From Magnetospirillum sp902729445 (GTDB taxonomy: Bacteria > Pseudomonadota > Alphaproteobacteria > Rhodospirillales > Magnetospirillaceae), in NCBI RefSeq assembly GCF_902729445.1, contig NZ_CACVCE010000034.1, forward strand, positions 1 through 64,000: DNA of 64,000 nt, read 5' to 3'. A program made the position numbers and the translations under genes. The notes beneath the pieces are model-generated. The model did no database searches and was not told where the DNA came from. It saw only the letters and a program-made list of their open reading frames with translations. This document shows positions 59,495 through 64,000 of this stretch, one piece after another. Within the stretch, counting starts at the first letter, position 1. Every line of letters starts with the position of its first letter.

Positions 59495-61378
59495 ATGCCG
59501 GTGGACGAGCAGATTCCACAACAGCCGACGACAAGCGTCAAAGGACAGGGCTTCCTTCGCCAGTTCATGCGCTTGGCCGGCCCCTATTGGGCCGGCGAGG
59601 ACAAGTGGCGCGTGCGCGGCATGCTGGGCCTGCTGGTGGCCTTGACCCTGTTGCAGGTGGTGTCGCCGATCCTGATCAATCTGTGGAGCGCCAACCTGTT
59701 CAACGCCCTGGAGCAGCGGTCGATGGACCGCTTCCTGGTGCAGATCGGCGCCCTGGTGATCATCTTGGTGTTCGCCATGGCGGTCACCGCCGTCCATCTG
59801 GTGATCAAGCGCCGGGTCCAGGTCGGCTGGCGCGACTGGCTGACGCGACGCCTGCTGGACGACTGGCTGGCCGACGGCCGCCATTATCAGGTCACCCACA
59901 TCCCCGGCGAGCACGACAACCCCGACGGCCGCATCGCCGAGGACGTCAGGAACGCCACCGAAGCCGCCATCGACCTGGCCCATTCCCTGGTCTATTGCGT
60001 GCTGCTGCTGGTCAGCTTCACCCAGATCCTGTGGACGCTGTCGGGCGTGATCCAGGTGCCGCTGTTCGGCACCGAATTCGACGTGCCCGGCCACATGGTG
60101 TTCGTCTCGCTGCTTTATGCCAGCGCCGGCACCACCGCCGCCGTGCTGATCGGCCGCCCCCTGGTCGGCGCCGTCAACCTGCGCCAGACCAAGGAGGCCA
60201 ATTTCCGCTTCGGCCTGGTCCGCGTGCGCGAAAGCTCGGAATCCATCGCCTTGCTGGATGGCGAGCCGGAAGAACAACGCCGCCTTGCCGAAATGTTCAA
60301 GGGCGTGGTCCACGCCTTCGACATCCAGACCAACGCGCTGGCCCGGGTGTTCCTGTTCTCGTCGGGTTACGCGGTGCTGGCCACCGGCTTCCCCATTCTG
60401 ATCACCGCGCCGCGCTACATCGCCGGCGCCATCACCCTGGGCGCGCTGATGCAGATCGCCCAGGCCTTCCAGCAGATGACCTCGGCCCTGTCATGGCCGG
60501 TGGACAATCTGTCGAAGGCGGCGGAATGGAAGGCTTCGGTCGAGCGGGTCATGGCGCTGCACAACGCCATCGAGACCCTGAAGGGCGACATCGCCTGCAT
60601 GCCCGACAGCCGCATCTGCGTCGGCCCGTCGGACAAGCCGGTCCTGGCCTTCCGCGACCTGACCATCGCCAACGCCGACGGGACCACCGTGGTCAGCCGC
60701 TTCGAGGCGGAAATCCAACAAGGCGAGCGGGTGCTGATCTCGGGCGATCCCGGCGGCGCCTTGAAACTGTTCAAGGTGGTGGCCGGCCTGTGGCCGTGGG
60801 GACGCGGCCATATCGAATTGCCGGGCGACGGCGCCATCTCGTTCGTGCCCGAACGGCCCTATCTGCCGATCGGATCATTGCGCAGCACGCTGCGCTATCC
60901 GTCCGACCGCGACGTCTTCGCCGAGGCCACGGTGCTGAAGGCGATGCAGAAGGTCGGGCTGGGCCACCTGACCCACCGGCTTTTGGATGTCGGCAATTGG
61001 GAACAGGTGCTGACGCTCGGCGAACAGCAACGCATCGGCTTCGCCCGCCTGCTGCTGCATCGCCCCGATTGGATCTTCCTGGACGAGGCCACCGACTGCC
61101 TGGAAGAAAAGGCCGAGCAGGAACTGATGAGCCTGCTGATCGCCGAGTTGCCCCACGCCACCATCTTGACGGTGGGCTATAACCAGGGGCTGGAACAGTT
61201 CCACCATCGCAAGCTGGTGTTGGAGGCGTCGGGCCACGGCCCGGCCTTCATCCGCGAGACCAGCCTGGTCCGCACCTCGGACCGCCGCCGCAAGATGGGC
61301 GCCCTGGACCTGCGCCACTGGCTGATCCACCCGCTTCGCCGCGCCACCGAGAAGCCGAAGAACGGCAGCCGGGATTAG
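59495..61378 (+). CDS. SbmA/YddA-like ABC transporter with degenerate ATPase domain
   Basis: A 627-residue half-transporter of the SbmA/BacA/YddA (ABC_membrane_2) family: about six helices in the first ~300 residues (MLGLLVALTLLQVVSPILI, IGALVIILVFAMAVTAVHLV), then an ABC ATPase domain. The LTLGEQQR signature (506-513) and Walker B WIFLDEATD (526-534) are present. However, Walker A reads GDPGGALK (417-424) with no GK(S/T), the Q-loop Gln is Glu453 (VPERPYLP), the D-loop SALD is DCLE (534-537) and the switch His is Tyr562 (TVGYNQ). ATP hydrolysis is therefore unlikely. The ATG at 59495 gives the family-like start; ATG 59450 is an alternative. Confidence 0.9.
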   Translation: MPVDEQIPQQPTTSVKGQGFLRQFMRLAGPYWAGEDKWRVRGMLGLLVALTLLQVVSPILINLWSANLFNALEQRSMDRFLVQIGALVIILVFAMAVTAVHLVIKRRVQVGWRDWLTRRLLDDWLADGRHYQVTHIPGEHDNPDGRIAEDVRNATEAAIDLAHSLVYCVLLLVSFTQILWTLSGVIQVPLFGTEFDVPGHMVFVSLLYASAGTTAAVLIGRPLVGAVNLRQTKEANFRFGLVRVRESSESIALLDGEPEEQRRLAEMFKGVVHAFDIQTNALARVFLFSSGYAVLATGFPILITAPRYIAGAITLGALMQIAQAFQQMTSALSWPVDNLSKAAEWKASVERVMALHNAIETLKGDIACMPDSRICVGPSDKPVLAFRDLTIANADGTTVVSRFEAEIQQGERVLISGDPGGALKLFKVVAGLWPWGRGHIELPGDGAISFVPERPYLPIGSLRSTLRYPSDRDVFAEATVLKAMQKVGLGHLTHRLLDVGNWEQVLTLGEQQRIGFARLLLHRPDWIFLDEATDCLEEKAEQELMSLLIAELPHATILTVGYNQGLEQFHHRKLVLEASGHGPAFIRETSLVRTSDRRRKMGALDLRHWLIHPLRRATEKPKNGSRD

Positions 61379-61448
61379 GTGCCGATGACCGGCACTGGAA
61401 GCGTCCCGGGTACCCGGGACGCCGACGCGGCGGCAGGGAACAGCCCGG

Positions 61449-62798
61449 TTACCCCAACACCCCCTTGATGGCATCGGCGTACCACTGGAACGACTTCTTC
61501 GGCGTGCGCTTTCCCGTCGGGAAATCGACGCGGATGATGCCGAAGCGGTTGCCGTAGCCCGAGCCCCACTCGAAATTGTCCAACAGCGACCAGATGAAAT
61601 AGCCGCGCACGTCGGCGCCCTTGTCGATGGCCGCCTTCATCGCCGCCGTGTAAAGCTTCAGATAGGTGATGCGGTAGAAATCGTCCACATACCCATCGGC
61701 ATCGGCGATTTCCTGGTCGTCGTTGCGGCCGCAGCCGTTTTCGGTGATGTAGACCGGCAGCTTGTAGCGAGCCGAGGTTTCCAGCAATTGGTCGGTGAAG
61801 GCCTCGGGGAAGATTTCCCAGCCGATTTCCGGGTGGGCGTCGGCCACCTTGACGTCGGCCCAGGCGAAGCCCATCTGCGAACCCGGCGCCGCCTTGGTCC
61901 AGATCGGGCCGTAATGGTTCATCCCCACCCAATCCATCGGCCGGCAGATGCGGGCCAGGTCGCCGGCCTGCATGTAGGGCTCGTAATCCTCGACCACCAC
62001 GTTGGGATAGTGGCCCAGGATATGCGGGTCGGCATAGACCCGGTTCCAGTGGGCGTCCAGCTTGGCCGCCGCCTCGTGATCGGCAGCGACCGCCTCGTCG
62101 GCCGGGTGGACCGGCTGCAGATTGTAGATGCAGCCGATGGACACATCCTTGACCAGCCCGCGCAGCACATCGATTCCGGCCCCATGGGCCAGGTTCAGAT
62201 GGTGGCTGGCCTTCAGGTAGGCGACGCGGTCCTCGGCGGCAGGCGCGCACCAGGTCATGCCATAGCCGAACAGCGTGCAGACATTGGGCTCGTTGAAGGT
62301 GGCGAAATGCTTGACCCGGTCGCCGAAGCGGGTGGCGATCAAGGTGGCGTAATCGGCGAACCAGCCGGCGACGTCGCGGTTGGTCCAGCCGCCCAGTTCA
62401 TGCAGGCGCTGCGGCAGGTCCCAGTGATACAGGCACAGCCACGGCTGGATGCCGGCTTCCAGCACCCCGTCGATCAACCGATCATAGAAATCCATGCCCT
62501 TGTCGTTGACCGCGCCCCGCCCCCGGGGCAGCACGCGCGGCCACGACACCGAGAAGCGATAGGCGCCGACGCCCAGCTTCTTCAGCAGCGCCACATCTTC
62601 CGGCCAGCGGTGGTAATGGTCGCAGGCGACGTCGCCGGTATCGCCGTTGGCGGTGCGCCCTTGGGTGCGCGAATGGATGTCCCAGATGCTGGGGCCGCGC
62701 CCGTCCTCGAACGCGGCTCCCTCGATCTGATAGGCCGAGGTCGAGGCGCCCCAGACGAAATCATCGCGAACGCCCAGCGGATGCTTGCCTGCGGCCAT
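61449..62798 (-). CDS. GH1 beta-glucosidase
   Basis: A 449-residue family 1 glycoside hydrolase with a (beta/alpha)8 barrel. FVWGASTSAYQIEGAAFEDG is the N-terminal family signature, the acid/base Glu is in FATFNEPNVC, and the nucleophile Glu in PVYITENGCGRND. FIWSLLDNFEWGSGYGNRFG lines the sugar site. It lacks a signal peptide, so it likely cleaves imported beta-glucosides in the cytoplasm. No sugar transporter is adjacent. It lies 10 nt downstream of the membrane-protein gene on the same strand. Confidence 0.95.
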   Translation of the reverse strand: MAAGKHPLGVRDDFVWGASTSAYQIEGAAFEDGRGPSIWDIHSRTQGRTANGDTGDVACDHYHRWPEDVALLKKLGVGAYRFSVSWPRVLPRGRGAVNDKGMDFYDRLIDGVLEAGIQPWLCLYHWDLPQRLHELGGWTNRDVAGWFADYATLIATRFGDRVKHFATFNEPNVCTLFGYGMTWCAPAAEDRVAYLKASHHLNLAHGAGIDVLRGLVKDVSIGCIYNLQPVHPADEAVAADHEAAAKLDAHWNRVYADPHILGHYPNVVVEDYEPYMQAGDLARICRPMDWVGMNHYGPIWTKAAPGSQMGFAWADVKVADAHPEIGWEIFPEAFTDQLLETSARYKLPVYITENGCGRNDDQEIADADGYVDDFYRITYLKLYTAAMKAAIDKGADVRGYFIWSLLDNFEWGSGYGNRFGIIRVDFPTGKRTPKKSFQWYADAIKGVLG

Positions 62799-62808
62799 GG
62801 TCGCCTCC

Positions 62809-63603
62809 CTATTTGGCCAGAGTCTTCAATCCGGCAATCACCTTGTCGATGCCGCGGAAGGCCGCCGCCATCTCGACATGGGCGTCGCGCATGGCGCCGG
62901 CGTCGGGACAGGGATGGCCGCCCAGGCGGTTGGCCTGCATCATGCGGACCGCCGCCGCCAGGCTTTGGCCCTTGACGAAGTCGGCGACGCGCTGCACGGC
63001 GGCGTAATGGACCGACAGGTTGGCGGCGGTCTGCGGCGGCAGCAGGAACAATTCACCCTGGGCCGAGCGGTAGCCGGCCTCGATCCCGGCCAGCGAGATC
63101 ACCGACGACACGAATGACACCCCGGCCTCGGCATTGGGCGGCATCGGCACCGCCTCGAAGGCCAGGCGGCGGGTTTCCAGCTCGGTTGCCAGCGTGGTGG
63201 CGACGGCGCGGCGGCGCGCCTTCAATTCCGACCGGCGCAGCGCCTTGAACACCATGGCCCCGACCACGCCGGCCAGGAACGACCCGGCCAGGAAGGCCAC
63301 CGACAGCACGACGATCCCCAGAGCCCAATTGGGAATCTGGAACGGCACCTTGGTCTCGATCGCCTTCATCGCCGCCGGCACCGGGTCTTGAGCGGCGGGC
63401 TGGGCCTCCGGTGCGGGCTCGGGCGCCGCCACCGGTTCGGCGGGCGCGGCCGGAGCGGCGGCCGGAGGGGCGACCGGCTCTGGCGCCACCGGCCGGATCG
63501 GCTGGAAGTGCGGCGTTTCCTCCTGGATCGGGGGCGTGGCCGTCTGGGCCAATGCCGGCCCGGCGACGCTGATCAGGACGGCAAGGGCAAGACCACGGAT
63601 CAT
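62809..63603 (-). CDS. membrane protein of unknown function, 264 aa
   Basis: A 264-residue exported protein: signal peptide (VAGPALAQ), a Pro/Ala/Glu-rich segment (about 22-80), a membrane helix (about 95-118, LGIVVLSVAFLAGSFLAGVVGAMVF), a basic stretch (RRSELKARRRAV) and a helical domain to the end (DFVKGQSLAAAVRMMQ, DKVIAGLKTLAK). By the positive-inside rule the C-terminal part is cytoplasmic and the Pro-rich part periplasmic. I do not recognise a family. It is probably co-transcribed with the GH1 gene 10 nt downstream and is divergent from the acyl-CoA synthetase gene. Confidence 0.75.
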   Translation of the reverse strand: MIRGLALAVLISVAGPALAQTATPPIQEETPHFQPIRPVAPEPVAPPAAAPAAPAEPVAAPEPAPEAQPAAQDPVPAAMKAIETKVPFQIPNWALGIVVLSVAFLAGSFLAGVVGAMVFKALRRSELKARRRAVATTLATELETRRLAFEAVPMPPNAEAGVSFVSSVISLAGIEAGYRSAQGELFLLPPQTAANLSVHYAAVQRVADFVKGQSLAAAVRMMQANRLGGHPCPDAGAMRDAHVEMAAAFRGIDKVIAGLKTLAK

Positions 63604-63756
63604 CCAGGCACCTATCTGGGCGGAAAACGACGTTGCCCTCTCTGTTTACCCCACTTCCCCCTTTTGGCAAAGGGGCGCACAGGACGGGCAAACAAGCCTT
63701 GCAAATTACCGCGTCCCAGGCCATCGCTTTAAGGCCAACGCAGCTGAGAGACCGCC

Positions 63757-64000
63757 ATGAGCGTGCGCAACCTGCATTTCCTGTTCGAACCGACGGCCAT
63801 CGCCGTGGTGGGCGCGTCCGACACGCCGCGTTCGGTCGGCGCCGTGGTCATGCGCAACCTGCTCGATGGCGGCTTCGCCGGCCCGATCATGCCGGTCCAT
63901 CCGAAATACCGCGCCGTCGCCGGCGTGCTGGCCTATCCGTCGGTGGACCTGCTGCCCATCGCGCCGGACCTGGCGATCTTGTGCACGCCGCCCGACACCC
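63757..64000 (+). CDS. NDP-forming acyl-CoA synthetase family protein (5' part)
   Basis: Only the first 81 codons lie in the window. MSVRNLHFLFEPTAIAVVGA with SDTPRSVGAVVMRNLLDGGF and GPIMPVHPKYRAVAGV is the N-terminal CoA-binding domain of NDP-forming acyl-CoA synthetases and of the related protein acetyltransferases (Pat/PatZ type, which add a GNAT domain). Which of the two it is depends on sequence past 64000. The ATG at 63757 is preceded by a weak purine run (GCTGAGAG). Confidence 0.85.
   Translation, partial: MSVRNLHFLFEPTAIAVVGASDTPRSVGAVVMRNLLDGGFAGPIMPVHPKYRAVAGVLAYPSVDLLPIAPDLAILCTPPDT

Overview
The window is high-GC DNA (about two-thirds G+C by eye), densely packed, with many ATGA, GTGA and TGATG start/stop overlaps. 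Gene content points to an alphaproteobacterium, most likely Rhodospirillales of the Magnetospirillum type. The evidence is an argD-argF-hslO operon, a short alphaproteobacterial Psd next to PssA, an lptD-surA-pdxA-rsmA block, a divergent polysaccharide deacetylase after EnvC and CtpA, many sensory/c-di-GMP genes, and DsrC-like and hemerythrin genes behind FNR/NNR-type boxes. The genus is an inference. I found no rRNA, tRNA, prophage, CRISPR array or plasmid gene.

Layout. 0-5.8 kb: phospholipid genes psd-pssA, an OmpA-type porin with a strong terminator, a ynfA-like gene destroyed by a deletion and a 249-bp MITE-like insertion, a secreted protein and a GT4 glycosyltransferase. 5.8-14.7 kb: argD-argF-hslO, a lipoprotein, CorA, a glutathione S-transferase, an M17 aminopeptidase, a MarR regulator, an extradiol-dioxygenase-like protein and a DUF6624 protein. 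14.7-20.9 kb: gpmI-envC-ctpA-polysaccharide deacetylase-rppH, with envelope-division and RNA-decay functions. 20.9-25.5 kb (minus strand): an Rcp1-like receiver, a REC-PAS-PAS-GGDEF-EAL protein, an FAH-family hydrolase and a Crp/Fnr regulator. 25.5-29.4 kb: paired TTGAC-N4-GTCAA boxes, a DsrC-like protein, CysQ, Sua5 and an FAD-linked dehydrogenase.

29.5-33.5 kb is a sensory cluster: a stand-alone Cache protein, a chemoreceptor and a histidine kinase. 33.5-43.1 kb is the envelope/ribosome operon lptF-lptD-surA-pdxA-rsmA, then a large Pro/Ala-rich protein of unknown function. 43.1-48.4 kb (minus strand): a cytidylate-kinase-like protein, pyruvate kinase, GntR regulator with MFS transporter, and an EamA transporter. 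48.4-55.2 kb: a small outer-membrane protein, a hemerythrin behind a third TTGAC-N4-GTCAA box, a D,D-carboxypeptidase, and a DUF2892 protein divergent from an RND pump across a palindromic operator. 55.3-64 kb: a PAS-PAS-GGDEF-EAL protein, a CoA-binding/MetY fusion, an SbmA/YddA-like ABC protein with a ruined ATPase site, a GH1 glucosidase, a membrane protein and the start of an NDP-forming acyl-CoA synthetase.

The most interesting signals are: (1) a small predicted Crp/Fnr regulon (DsrC-like plus hemerythrin) with three identical dyads, one placed at -41.5 of a predicted start; (2) an ABC transporter whose Walker A, Q-loop, D-loop and H-switch are all altered in an open frame; (3) a MITE-like element made of tandem hairpins, with target-site duplication, whose terminal unit recurs at 43 kb with compensatory base changes; (4) a CoA-binding/MetY fusion; (5) a four-fold WG repeat at the N terminus of LptD.
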